A program made the translations under genes and the position numbers. A stretch of 64,000 bases of DNA from Gari tellinella (lineage: Eukaryota; Mollusca; Bivalvia; Cardiida; Psammobiidae): assembly GCA_922989275.2 (NCBI GenBank), contig OV277867.1:7068001-7132000 (forward strand). Direction: 5' to 3'. Below the pieces are notes generated by a model. The model ran no database searches. It worked only from the letters and a program-made list of their open reading frames with translations, and was not told the origin of the DNA. Of the stretch, positions 18,748 through 28,200 are shown in pieces (position 1 is the first letter of the stretch; the number at the start of each line of letters is the position of its first letter).

Positions 18748-21700
18748 TACCTTAGAATACCTTAGAACGTCTTCTGGTAGAAGGCCTTGGGGGGCCTCTA
18801 TCACCAGCTCTATTGATCTTCTCGGGTCCGGTTGCAATACACGCCTCATAATCATATCTGACATCCTGATTGCACCAGAATTTATCAAGTCTTGCTTCAA
18901 AACACTTCACTGAGCTTGCATGTACAATATTATTAGGTAATGAATTCCAGATGTCAACAACTCTATGACTGAAGCAATACTTTCTGATATCTAGCCGTGG
19001 TCTTTGTTTAAACAGTTTCAAATCATTTCCTCTAGTTGTATGGTCTTGTCTCAGTGTTAATAACTGGCTAGTGTCATAGTAGTAGTAATTATTTAAAAGT
19101 TTGTATACTTCAATCATATCCCCTCTGTTCCTTCTATAGCTCAGTGTAGGTAAATTTAAAGTTCTTAGTCTTTCTTCATATTGCATTTCTGATAAACCTG
19201 GTACCATTTTGGTTGCTCGTCTCTGTATGTTTTCAATTGTTGTTATGTCTTTCTTTCTATGAGGGCTCCATACTGACTGGGCGTATTCTATATGTGGTCG
19301 GACTAATGCTGTGTATAGCTTTTTAAAGATTTGTTTATCCATATATTCAAAAGATCTTCTTACGGCACCCAGGATAGAGTTAGCCTTATTAACTTTTTCT
19401 GATATATGATCCTCGAATTTCAGTTTATTGTCAACAATGACCCCAACATCCTTTTCTGCTTCACTAGTATCCATGGGAGGTAAATCTGGTGTTAATCTGT
19501 ATCTTCCAACTTCTTTCTGTTTGCCGATATTCATGGTCTTACACTTGTCTGGGTGAAACTTAAGGAGCCAATCCTCTGACCACTGACTCATACTAAATAT
19601 GTCTTCCTGCAGGAGATCTCTATCGACGTCTGTTGAAATTCTTCTGTAAACTTTTGTGTCATCAGCATACAGATAGATCTGGCTATTGTTCTGAATGATA
19701 TCTGGCAAGTCGTTTATGAATAAAACGAACAACATTGGGCCTAACACGGATCCTTGAGGGATACCGCTTGTGACAGGCTGCCACTCTGACTTGTTGCCGT
19801 TCACTATAACTCTTTGTTTTCTGTTAGATAGGAAGTCACTTGTCCACTTTATATATGTTTCTCCAAATTGGTAAATTTTCAGTTTATGGATTAAATGTCT
19901 GTGTGACACTTTATCAAAGGCTTTCATATAGTCGAAATATGCAACATCTAAACTTCCTCCTTCATCAATAATCTCTGTCCATTCATCTAACACGGTTAAC
20001 AGTTGAAGCATAGTTGATCTTCCTGATACAAAGCCAAATTGTTTATTGCTGAACATGTTATACTTTTTCATGTGTTTTACCATACTTTCTCTGACAATAG
20101 TTTCCAGAACTTTACACACAACACTAGTTAAGCTTATTGGTCTATAGTTTCCAGCTTCTTTTTTATCTCCTTTCTTGTGAATTGCTGTGATATTTGCATT
20201 TTTCCAGTCACCTGGTAAAGCACCAGTTTTTAGGCTATTGTTAAATAGGATGTACAATGGTATTGTAAGACTACTACTTAATTCCTTCAGTAGCTTTGGG
20301 CCTATTCCGTCGGGACCGGGAGATTTGCTTATTACCAAGTTTTCTAACTTTCTTTTCACTATTTCTGGTGATATTTCAATTTCATTGTCTATTGGAACAT
20401 CTTTTACATCAATATCTGGGAGTTGTTGCTGTGGATCCACAGTAAACACGGAAGCAAAAAAGTTTCCAAGCACATTTGCCTTCTCTTCATCAGATTCGGT
20501 CAGTTCAGTTTTATTCTCATTCTTATATAGATCAGTTATTGAGGACTTAGTTTTTGATTTGGATTTTACATATGCCCAAAACTTCTTTGGGTTTTCCTTC
20601 GCTGATGCCGCAATATCTTTTTCTTGGGTTTTCACTGATTGCCTTGACATTCTTCTCACCTGGTTTCTGACTCTCGTGTATTGTTGATAGATAATCTCAT
20701 CACCACTATTTCTATATTTCTTCCAGAGTCTCTCTTTTCTTCTCATTTTTTTTTGTAGTTTTTTACTTAGAAATATAGTCTTTTTATATTTTCCAGTTCT
20801 ATTTCTTATCACCTTTTGAGGTATACACTTGGTTATTGCATCATTCAATTTATCCTTTATCAGCATCCATTGATTATCTACATTTTTTCCCTTTAATTCG
20901 TCTATCCAGTTTAAATCCAGGAGCTCTTTCATCTTTGAAAAATCAGCCTTACTATAGTCAAGTCTTGTTTTACTATATGTTGTTTCTGTGAATCCAGAGA
21001 TTTTAAATTTTATAACAGAATGGTCACTTTTCCCAATGGGATCCAAAATCTGCATGTCTGAAATCATGCCATCCTCGTTACTAAATACTAAGTCTATTAA
21101 TGATGGTGTGGCAATACCTCGTCCTCTGGTGGGTTCTGTAATATGTTGAGACCAGAAGCAGTCCCTTATACATTCTATGAACTCAAAGTTTATATCCCCA
21201 GGGTCATTGGAAGTTGAATAACTGTCCCAGTTTATATTTGGCATATTAAAGTCACCAACTGTAACAATGTGCGAGTACCTGGTTTTGCTTATCTCCTTCA
21301 ATAGTTCACACAGTTTATCATTGTCAACACTAGATGAAGATGGACTCCTGTAGACAGATGTGAGTAACAACTTTTCATTATCAGATAGACTAATTTCAAC
21401 ACATAAATATTCCTCAAAGACTGTTTCCATTGTTATTTGAGTATATTTAAGCTCTTCTTTTATATATATAAGCATACCTCTTCCAGGATCACACTGTTTT
21501 AGATTCTTATGTACAATTTCATATCCGTCCAAGTTATATTCACACAGTAGTCTTTCATACCTGAAATTTTTAGGCTTGACTTCTTGAAGAGCTATAATAC
21601 CTGGCGAAATATCCATGGAATTAACTTTCAGCTTCAATTCGCAAAGCTTTTCATTTGTTAACGTATCTACATTTGCAAACAAAACAACAAACTTATCTAA

Positions 21701-22932
21701 ACTTTGTTCACTGGTAAAAGAATTAACATTATTAAAAGTAACAGTTAACTTATCTACACTTTGATGCTGTTTCTGGTCATCGTTGAAGTCTTTTAGTCGA
21801 CGTGAGCTCCTTGAAGAGCTTCCCGCCGTGCATTTTTCTTTACCTTTATTATCCTTCTTTCCCATGGTGGGCCCCTGACCAGATATAACAAATTTGCATC
21901 TCCTTCAGCCTCTTGCTTTTCTTTAGCTTCCCTGCGGAGCTTTACATCTTGGCTTCTTTCATCTCTTGTCATGTCATGTTTTAGCCCTATTTTCCTATAG
22001 TATTCTTCTTCTGAAAATCTCAACTTGTAAGCATTTTTCATGACTTTTGCTTTAATATTCTCACTGAATTTCACCACTGTCAATCTAGGTACAACCTCTT
22101 CATTACCATGAATTTTCTTAACTTGACCCTTTCTACCAATTCTCTTAGCTGATTTTATATCATTTTCCACATTAATGTCTACATTAATTTCCTTACAAAT
22201 ATTTTGAATTTCTCGATAGTCCTGGGTTATATTTCCATCTTTCAAGTTACCAACTGGTTCTTTCATATTAAACACTACAATGTTATGCGCGCGCTCTATG
22301 CGTGACTGCATTTCGTGTGCCGCTTGTTTTACAATTTTCTCGGAGCTCAGTATGTCTTCTGCCCTTGCATGTTGGGGTTCCTCGGATGCTTTACCTGCTG
22401 CCATGTCGACAGAGTCTTTGATTTCTTTAATAAATTCATCCCTCATTGCTATCATATTCCCCTTCATGTCCGATACATCCTTTTCAAGTCTTCCCATTCT
22501 TTCGTCTACTTTCTTTTGGTACTCTGTAAAGAAATCTGTACATCTATCTTCTATTGACTTTGTTTGCTTAATGGATTCTAGGGACTTAACAACACATTTG
22601 TCACATAACCAGGGCAAGTCAGGCCTACCACTGATTGCTTTGTATACTGATTTGGTAATGCCAAGGCACGATATACATCTATGAGATCCACAGTACTCAC
22701 ATGTAATCAACGTATCGTTTTTGTATGCAAACTCCTTTTCACATGTATCACAATCCCATTTTTTGTTTTGGCTGGGTGATTTTTGTGCAATTTTTTCACT
22801 TACCATGGGTGAACTACATCTGCTTTTTGTGAATCCCGCTATTGATACTCTCCTGATACCTTTCACTGAAGTTGAAATGCCCTGATTCTTATTTTCATGG
22901 AGGCGGCCATTTTTCCCGCTATTTTGTTCCTC
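18748..22932 (-). mobile_element. CR1/L2-type LINE, both ORFs open, 5-prime truncated
   Basis: A 4.2-kb non-LTR retrotransposon on the minus strand. It encodes a zinc-finger/RRM-type ORF1 and an APE endonuclease plus reverse transcriptase ORF2. There is no poly(A); the 3-prime end is a short TTCTAAGGTA repeat, as CR1-like elements often have short 3-prime repeats. CATAAA at 18742-18747 recurs at 22933-22938, a probable 6-bp target duplication within a family B arm. There is no 5-prime UTR: the element begins within, or right at, the ORF1 start. Intact frames suggest a young copy. Confidence 0.88.
18752..21865 (-). CDS. LINE ORF2: APE endonuclease and reverse transcriptase
   Basis: This 1037-aa protein would nick the target and copy the element RNA at that site. 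The N-terminal APE-like endonuclease runs to about residue 290: ALQE (92-95, acidic residue E95), GDFN (204-207) and SDH (280-282) are present. The reverse transcriptase spans about 500-790: SPGPDG (515-520), YRPISLT, FDYMKAFD (644-651), GIPQGS (701-706) and catalytic YADD (733-736). A C-terminal segment (RPHIEYAQSVWSP, IENIQRRATK) is typical of CR1/L2-like and related LINEs. There is no RNase H. No stop or frameshift interrupts it, so the protein could be functional, although this copy has lost its 5-prime UTR. Which clade it belongs to needs an RT tree. Confidence 0.93.
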   Translation of the reverse strand: MGKKDNKGKEKCTAGSSSRSSRRLKDFNDDQKQHQSVDKLTVTFNNVNSFTSEQSLDKFVVLFANVDTLTNEKLCELKLKVNSMDISPGIIALQEVKPKNFRYERLLCEYNLDGYEIVHKNLKQCDPGRGMLIYIKEELKYTQITMETVFEEYLCVEISLSDNEKLLLTSVYRSPSSSSVDNDKLCELLKEISKTRYSHIVTVGDFNMPNINWDSYSTSNDPGDINFEFIECIRDCFWSQHITEPTRGRGIATPSLIDLVFSNEDGMISDMQILDPIGKSDHSVIKFKISGFTETTYSKTRLDYSKADFSKMKELLDLNWIDELKGKNVDNQWMLIKDKLNDAITKCIPQKVIRNRTGKYKKTIFLSKKLQKKMRRKERLWKKYRNSGDEIIYQQYTRVRNQVRRMSRQSVKTQEKDIAASAKENPKKFWAYVKSKSKTKSSITDLYKNENKTELTESDEEKANVLGNFFASVFTVDPQQQLPDIDVKDVPIDNEIEISPEIVKRKLENLVISKSPGPDGIGPKLLKELSSSLTIPLYILFNNSLKTGALPGDWKNANITAIHKKGDKKEAGNYRPISLTSVVCKVLETIVRESMVKHMKKYNMFSNKQFGFVSGRSTMLQLLTVLDEWTEIIDEGGSLDVAYFDYMKAFDKVSHRHLIHKLKIYQFGETYIKWTSDFLSNRKQRVIVNGNKSEWQPVTSGIPQGSVLGPMLFVLFINDLPDIIQNNSQIYLYADDTKVYRRISTDVDRDLLQEDIFSMSQWSEDWLLKFHPDKCKTMNIGKQKEVGRYRLTPDLPPMDTSEAEKDVGVIVDNKLKFEDHISEKVNKANSILGAVRRSFEYMDKQIFKKLYTALVRPHIEYAQSVWSPHRKKDITTIENIQRRATKMVPGLSEMQYEERLRTLNLPTLSYRRNRGDMIEVYKLLNNYYYYDTSQLLTLRQDHTTRGNDLKLFKQRPRLDIRKYCFSHRVVDIWNSLPNNIVHASSVKCFEARLDKFWCNQDVRYDYEACIATGPEKINRAGDRGPPRPSTRRRSKVF

Positions 22933-22935
22933 CAT
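21793..22935 (-). CDS. LINE ORF1: zinc finger, coiled coil, RRM-like RNA-binding protein
   Basis: The likely role is the LINE nucleic-acid-binding chaperone that packages element RNA. From Met at 22935 it is 380 aa. Residues 62-114 hold a cysteine-rich finger, C62-x2-C65, C79-x2-C82, C87-x2-C90, C111-x2-C114, like a PHD finger but with Cys where PHD fingers have His. About 130-180 looks coiled-coil. About 215-300 (HNIVVFNMKE, RLTVVKFS) is the RRM-like domain of LINE ORF1s, and about 300-360 (KIGLKHDMTRDER) the C-terminal domain. The open frame extends 33 codons upstream to 23034, but those are encoded by family E and B sequence and are not native. Even the chosen ATG lies in the target duplication, so the natural N-terminus is probably missing. 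Its 3-prime end overlaps ORF2 by 73 bases in another frame. Confidence 0.85.
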   Translation of the reverse strand: MEEQNSGKNGRLHENKNQGISTSVKGIRRVSIAGFTKSRCSSPMVSEKIAQKSPSQNKKWDCDTCEKEFAYKNDTLITCEYCGSHRCISCLGITKSVYKAISGRPDLPWLCDKCVVKSLESIKQTKSIEDRCTDFFTEYQKKVDERMGRLEKDVSDMKGNMIAMRDEFIKEIKDSVDMAAGKASEEPQHARAEDILSSEKIVKQAAHEMQSRIERAHNIVVFNMKEPVGNLKDGNITQDYREIQNICKEINVDINVENDIKSAKRIGRKGQVKKIHGNEEVVPRLTVVKFSENIKAKVMKNAYKLRFSEEEYYRKIGLKHDMTRDERSQDVKLRREAKEKQEAEGDANLLYLVRGPPWERRIIKVKKNARREALQGAHVD

Positions 22936-22966
22936 AAAGCAGGCTAAAAGTAAAGTAGAATGGTCC

Positions 22967-23218
22967 TTAACCCTTTGCACCCTAGTCCCACATATAGGCG
23001 TCCTTTTCAAACAGTGTACATGTGAATAGAACAATTTTCCTGTGCAAACAGTAAAAACCCAGATCAGAGGGCTCCGAAAGGAGCCCTCTGATCAGGGTCT
23101 TCACTGTTTGTCATAAGGCCAAAAAATGGACAAAAACAACCCTTAAAAGCCAGAAATGGACTAGACTAAAATTGAAACTGGCATTGTCCATTTAAAGTTT
23201 CAGGGAGGAAAGAGTTAA
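22967..23218. mobile_element. Family E MITE nested at a B apex
   Basis: TTAACCCTTTGCACCCTAG left and GGGAGGAAAGAGTTAA right; core CCAGATCAGAGGGCTCC/GGAGCCCTCTGATCAGG. It interrupts B at GTCC|TTAA|GGAGC, the hairpin apex. Confidence 0.88.
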
Positions 23219-23295
23219 GGAGCATTCTGCTTGCTTTGAGGCAACTGTCTCCCATCAATACTGAAAACGGGAGAAATGGTAAACTATTTAACCCA
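23219..23295. mobile_element. Right half of the B copy split by E and LINE
   Basis: GGAGCATTCTGCTTGC to GGGAGAAATGGTAAAC completes the B whose left arm is at 18656-18747. Confidence 0.6.
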
Positions 23296-23868
23296 TTTAA
23301 GCTTAGTGTATGCAAAAGTAGACATTAGCAAACAGTGTAGCCCCTGATGAGACGTTCTGCATTACGGATGAAAGTTTGTATATGTTAACCCATTACATAT
23401 CTTTAAAACTAGAACAGACTATGAGGCTATCTCTTGCACGCTAGCGACAGAAAAGTGATTTGTAAACACTATGCAGTGCCTCATCAGGATGCAAACTTTT
23501 TGGCATTCTGACCCTTGTTTTGAAAAGAAATTTTGAGAAATTTATTATTTGAACAGTAGCAGACGACTATGTTGCAGATGGAAATTACCCAGCATGCAAA
23601 GACAGGGCTGCCATAAGTTGATCGTAAAAATCCTAAGATTTCAATTTTTCGATTTTTCAGACGCAATTTTACTAGTCATACTTTACCCCATAGTCTGTTT
23701 CTTGTTTTGAAGACACATGACTGCTTAAAACAGGTTGAAAGTAAAGCAGAATGCGCCTTAAGGCGCATTCTGCTTTAGTTTCAGCCTGTTTTAAGCTACC
23801 ATCTGCTAGGATAAAGATCCGAAGACTTAGGAAAAATCCGGAGAAATGGCAACCCTGCAAAGAGTTAA
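23290..23868. mobile_element. Rearranged family F, with nested O
   Basis: Two partial cores (CCTGATGAGACGTTCTGC; GTGCCTCATCAGGATGC) and an F right arm (TTTTGAAAAGAAATTTTGAG, TTACCCAGCATGCAAAGA), broken by O and completed by CAAAGAGTTAA. A short B end fragment lies at 23385-23420. Confidence 0.6.
23603..23857 (-). mobile_element. Composite element O with B cargo, 6-bp TSD
   Basis: CAGGGCTGCCATAAG left and CCGGAGAAATGGCAACCCTG right, flanked by CAAAGA at 23597-23602 and 23858-23863. The middle (about 23683-23816) is a B body (ACCCCATAGTCTGTTTC, perfect hairpin GCAGAATGCGCC) lacking its TTAA ends. Confidence 0.85.
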
Positions 23869-23978
23869 AGTACCAACTGTAGTAACACCTCCCACACACT
23901 CAAACACCAATAACATTAGTCTTAGTGTGAAAAAGTAAAAGGAATTACTTGTGTTAATTTGTCCTGCGTTTACTATTA

Positions 23979-24180
23979 GCATGCAGCTATAGCGATGAAT
24001 CAATGATAACCTTAAAATGCAAACAGTTGATCCTAATGACGCTGTGTAATATGACGTCTCATCAAGATCCTAACTCTTTGACCTCAATTTTAAAAGAAAT
24101 TTAGAAAAAAATTATATTTAGAACAGTAACTGATGATAGTTGTTAGACAAAAAACAACCCGGCATTCAATGATTTAAGCT
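23979..24180. mobile_element. Family F, diverged
   Basis: GCATGCAGCTATAGCGATG left, decayed core AAACAGTTGATCCTAATGAC/GTCTCATCAAGATCC, right arm AGAACAGTAACTGATGATAG and CCCGGCATTCAATG. Confidence 0.65.
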
Positions 24181-24185
24181 TAATA

Positions 24186-24384
24186 CAGGGTTCCAGATAA
24201 GATTAAGAGGGAGTAAACTGAACAAATTCAGCATTTTCTCACTTATTTCAGCACCAAATCCTATGGTGTTACTACTCATTAGAATCTTCTCTTCGAGACG
24301 ATTCTAATGAGTAGTGACACCATAGGGTTTAAACCAAAAATAAAGATTTTAATTTTTGAAATACTCCCCTTATCTGGAACCCTG
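24186..24384. mobile_element. Family A MITE, complete
   Basis: CAGGGTTCCAGATAAG ... CTTATCTGGAACCCTG. Flanks TTAATA and TTTATA match at 5 of 6 positions. Confidence 0.87.
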
Positions 24385-24451
24385 TTTATAGTTATCTAAG
24401 CTCACCTATAGATTTCTGTGACAACAAATAAAGTAATGTTACTGTTATAGC

Positions 24452-24667
24452 TTAACTCTTACCATGCTGGCGGTGAAACCATGGTTACCTTTGCAAGCAG
24501 TTTTGATCCTGATTAGACGCCGCGTAATGCGGCGTCTCATCAGAATCCAAACTGTTTGACATTGTGACTCTGTTTTGAAAATAAATTCTGTAAGTTTTAT
24601 TTATAGAACATTAGCAGACTACAATTGTTGAAGACGGAAAAAAATTACCCAGCATGCAAGGAGTTAA
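24452..24667. mobile_element. Family F MITE, complete
   Basis: TTAACTCTTACCATGCTGG left and CCCAGCATGCAAGGAGTTAA right; core TTAGACGCCGCGTAATGCGG/CGTCTCATCAGAATCC. Confidence 0.88.
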
Positions 24668-24802
24668 ACAAGTCGTAAACAGAAGTAGTAAAATGTTCTT
24701 TATGGAATTGCCTTGAGAAAATAGTGGTATTAACAGGACAGAACAATTGATCTTGAAACGCTGTAGTGAAGATGGTGCTTTTATGTGTTTGTTTGATGTT
24801 AT

Positions 24803-25028
24803 TAACCCATTTTATGCTGGGAAATATTTGGCGGCAATTTTAAAATGTCGTCTGCAGCGGGTATAACTCAGATATTTGCAAAAGATTTTAGCAGTTCCTG
24901 ATAGAGTATTGACTTAGCTGCAAACAGTTGTGATCTCAGATCAGGCCCCACAATGTGGGACCTGATCTGAGATCAAAACTGTTTGCCTAGAGGTACACCT
25001 AAAAGTGTATCCTGCATAAAATGGGTTA
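24803..25028. mobile_element. Family H MITE (TTAA), complete
   Basis: TTAACCCATTTTATGCTGGG left and CATAAAATGGGTTAA right. Core hairpin 24920-24986 (CAAACAGTTGTGATCTCAGA, apex CCCACAATGTGGG). Confidence 0.85.
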
Positions 25029-25231
25029 AACTCTTGGCATGCTGGGTAATTTTTTCGTCTGCGACACTACTGTTCTAAGTATACAATTTTCAAATTTTCT
25101 TTTCATTATAAACAGGGTTAGAGTGTCAAACAATTTGTATTCTGAAGAAACATGTTATGCAGCATCTCATCAGGTTTCAAATTGTTTGTAATGGCTATCA
25201 TAGTTTCACTACTAGCATTCTCAGAGTTTAA
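25025..25231. mobile_element. Family F, reverse orientation, shares TTAA with H
   Basis: TTAAACTCTTGGCATGCTGG left and ACTAGCATTCTCAGAGTTTAA right. TTAA 25025-25028 is shared with H and 25228-25231 with the next B'. Confidence 0.8.
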
Positions 25232-25479
25232 CCCTTTCCCCCATAGAAGCGCCTTTTAGCGAATATGATTTATTCCTCCGCAGAAGAAAATAGTGCCAAT
25301 TTAATCAGTCATGAATATATATTATAGAGAATATTTTCTATATTCTAGCACATAATAGCTTAAAGCAGGCTGAAAGTAAAGCAGAATGCGCCCTAAGGCG
25401 CATTTTGCTTTACTTTCAACCTGCTTTAAGTAGTTACCTGTCTTCAATACTATTAATAGGATATCAGGTAAAGGGTTAA
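25228..25479. mobile_element. Family B' MITE, complete
   Basis: TTAACCCTTTCCCCCATAG left, GGTAAAGGGTTAA right, core GCAGAATGCGCCCTAAGGCGC. Third link in a run of abutting TTAA elements. Confidence 0.88.
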
Positions 25480-25640
25480 CACTTTTGATACTAAAAATAC
25501 CATAATGGAAAACATTTGCAAACAGTTTGGATTCAGATCAGACCCCAGTAAATGTTTGTCCTGGTCAAAATCCAAACTGTTTGTCACATAGATAATGTTT
25601 CTGTATATAAGTTCAGCAGACGACAGTTACATGGTGCAAT
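25476..25640. mobile_element. Partial F/H-type element abutting B'
   Basis: Begins at the shared TTAA (TTAACACTTTTGATAC), has a core CAAACAGTTTGGATTCAGAT/AAATCCAAACTGTTTG and an F-like arm (AGTTCAGCAGACGACAGTT). The far end is not clear. Confidence 0.55.
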
Positions 25641-25705
25641 TAGGGAGAAGTTTGTTTCTGATGGTGTTTGAGACAGAACCAATAAAATAAGTCGTCTCGC
25701 CAGTA

Positions 25706-26190
25706 ATAAAATAAACCCATTACTTAATATAAACACCTTTTAATGCCTTTACCTTAATTTATTCCTCCACTGAAAAAATAGTTCCACCTTATACTGTCTT
25801 GAATATACACAATACCAAATATTTCCTATATTCTAGCAGGTGGTATGTAGCTTATAACAGGCTGAAAGTAAACCACAGTAAGCCCATATTAGGAACAATA
25901 CTTTCAGCCTGCTTAACCCTGTCCTCCCTGAAACCTTAAATAAAATGGACAATTCTAGTTTTCAATTCAGTCTATTCCATTTTTGACTTTTTAGGGTTGA
26001 TATGTACAATATACCGGTACATCAAAATGACAAACAGTGTAGACCTTGATCAGAGGGCTCCTTAAGGACATAGGACAAGATTACCCCTCCCAGGTATGCT
26101 GTACGCAAATGACGCATATATGCGTGACTAGGGTTCAAAGAATATCTGTCTTCAATACATAAAACAAGGTATAGGGAGTGAGGTGGTTAA
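25706..26190. mobile_element. Family B with nested E
   Basis: AACCCATTACTTAATATAAAC left, weak core, CTTTCAGCCTGC, then E; right arm TCTGTCTTCAATACATAAAAC ... GTGAGGTGGTTAA. Confidence 0.65.
25913..26145. mobile_element. Family E nested in B
   Basis: TTAACCCTGTCCTCCCTG left, half core GATCAGAGGGCTCCTTAAGG, right end GCGTGACTAGGGTTCAAAG. The mirror half of the core is deleted at a TTAA. Confidence 0.7.
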
Positions 26191-26430
26191 TGCGTCACAA
26201 CATTCAGAATGTCACAGGGTTAGAACGCACTGCTTTAAACAAAAACACCTAATCCATCCACTCATTAATGCAAACACATAAAACTCTTAAAACAGCAAAA
26301 ACATACCCCATTCTCACTAAAATATTGCCTGGATTAAAATGGCTTTCTGAAAAAACGGTCAATTTCATGAGGTTTTTCTCTTGTCTGGACAAAAACATAA
26401 AGAGCAGTATTGAGGACACTGCCCTACTGT

Positions 26431-26681
26431 TTAACTCTTTCCTCCCTAAGACTTTAAATGGACAATTCCAGTTTCCATTTAAGTCTAGTCCATTTTTGAT
26501 TTTTAAGGGTTGTTTTTGTCAATGTTTGGCATTATGACAAACAGTGAAGACCCTGATCAGAGGGCTCCTTTCGGAGCCCTCTGATCTGGGTCTTCACTGT
26601 TTGCACAGGACAAGTGTACGACTCATATGTACACTGTTTGAAAAGGACGCCTATATGCGGGACTAGACTTCAAAGGGTTAA
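26431..26681. mobile_element. Family E MITE, complete
   Basis: TTAACTCTTTCCTCCCTAAG left and GACTTCAAAGGGTTAA right; perfect core hairpin 26550-26612 (GATCAGAGGGCTCC apex TTTCGGAGCC). Confidence 0.9.
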
Positions 26682-26734
26682 GGCCTGAAATACTGTCTCA
26701 CTTGAAACCTGGTTCTGTAAATACAATGAAGACT

Positions 26735-26882
26735 GAGTTAATTCTAAGGCACATTCTGCTTTACTTTCAGCCTGCTTAGTTAAGCTATCATCTGCTAGGA
26801 TATAGAAACTTTTCTTCTGATACATTTTCACGATTGTATAAAGTGGAATTATTTTCAACAGTGCAGGAATAACTCTTAAGAT
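26735..26882. mobile_element. Family B, right half
   Basis: TAAGGCACATTCTGCTTTAC, then AAGCTATCATCTGCTAGG to GCAGGAATAACTCTTAAG. Left arm absent. Confidence 0.6.
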
Positions 26883-26890
26883 GTAAATAT

Positions 26891-27067
26891 TTTTGTCACC
26901 ACCTAGGAACTTAATTGGTTATCATATTGGAGCTTTCTTCTTTATTTTATATCTTGCTTTAACCAGTAACCTGAGGTAACACAATTGGTTACCTGTGATT
27001 TGTCACCACCTTGGTACTTAATTGGTTATCATATTGAAGCTTTCTGCTTTACTTTATATCTTTAACC
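26891..27067 (+). repeat. Local direct repeat, about 108 bp
   Basis: TTTGTCACCACC...ACTTAATTGGTTATC recurs at 26891 and 26999, and the following TTAACCAGTA-CCTGAG block recurs at 26959 and 27911, on the far side of a B insertion. Confidence 0.75.
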
Positions 27068-27914
27068 AATTACCCCATAGTCTGTTTCTAGTATTTACGA
27101 TATGTGACTACTTTAAGCAGGTTGAAAGTAAAGCAGATTATTATACTGCAAAGTAAAATGCTTACTTTTCATTGGTCAACGAGCCCTAGACATAATCCCA
27201 TGTACCCTGTGAGCTGACAGGGTACATGGAAATGCAGCTGTTTTCATTGGCTGACAGGTCCCTGAGTCTTGCTTTGCAGAAAATAAGATGGCCGATAGCT
27301 CGACAGGATTGAGTGCATTCAATCGTGCATCCTCCGTTTTAATTCCATTTCGGCTAAGAACCGTTCGCTGTTTGGATTTTTCAAGAGTCGCATTATTTCT
27401 GGGAAAGTTTGACGCCGAATATGCCCATTTTTCTTATGAATAACAATGTCAGAAACATATGACGTCACAAGTTTACGCTCAACGTTATCTGCTTTGGCGC
27501 GATTTTGTTATATTTTATTATAAGCGCTGTACACAACAAATTCCGAAATATTTTGTTTGAACAGTGAAAACTTTGCCGTATAATAAATTCGTTATACAGT
27601 TTCTTCACAGTGTACATAAGGATTTCTTCCCGGCTGGTAAAATCATGTAACCCTCGCCTAACGGCTCGGGCAACATGATTTACCTCAGCCAGGAAGAAAT
27701 CCTCATGTACACTGTGAAGAAACTGTATAACTAATAATGTGCCTTAAGGCACATTCTGCTTTACTTTCAGCCTGCTTTGAGCTACCATCTGCTAGAGTAA
27801 AGATACAATTTCTTATGATAGAGATTCATAACTTTATAATTTGGAACTATTTTCTTCAGTGGAGGAATATATTAAAAGCATAAAAAGCATATATTTATGG
27901 GGGAAATGGGTTAA
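27062..27914. mobile_element. Family B with a 0.6-kb insert in its core
   Basis: TTAACCAATTACCCCATAG left arm to AAAGCAGA; right from AATGTGCCTTAAGGCAC to GGGGAAATGGGTTAA. It sits in a TTAA of a local direct repeat whose other copy shows the empty site. Confidence 0.82.
27138..27735. mobile_element. 0.6-kb element with internal palindrome
   Basis: Ends TTATTATACTGC and CTGTATAACTAATAA are roughly inverted. The last 135 bases (27597-27731) form a long hairpin, CAGTTTCTTCACAGTGTACA to TGTACACTGTGAAGAAACTG. GC-richer than its surroundings; superfamily unknown. Confidence 0.65.
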
Positions 27915-28200
27915 CCAGTATCCTGAGCTAACACAGTTAACTAATTGGTTACCTGTGATTTGTCATTCTCAGGGAAGAGGTTAATGAGCACGGTGTAGAG
28001 ATTTCACTTGTTGTCTTTCTGCAGACAGTCAAACTAAAAATGCAAGAACATGCCTGGATGTGGTCACCAGAGACCCCGATGTGGGTAATTGGTATGCCTA
28101 GAATAGATTTCCTCATTTGTTGGCATTCAAAGAGCAATTTCTAACAGTGCTTTAACAACTATAGGCCTCTGCTTTGTAGATTGTCTGTTGCTGCACTATT

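Noticed and set aside
20187..20687. 166-codon plus-strand frame inside the LINE
   Set aside because: It is the antisense shadow of ORF2, with no recognisable domain.
22936..23034. Extra 33 N-terminal codons of LINE ORF1
   Set aside because: They are encoded by family B and E sequence outside the LINE boundary, so they are a chance open frame.
23022..23120. GC-rich hairpins as bacterial-type terminators
   Set aside because: These are MITE cores in eukaryotic DNA and recur identically in many copies.
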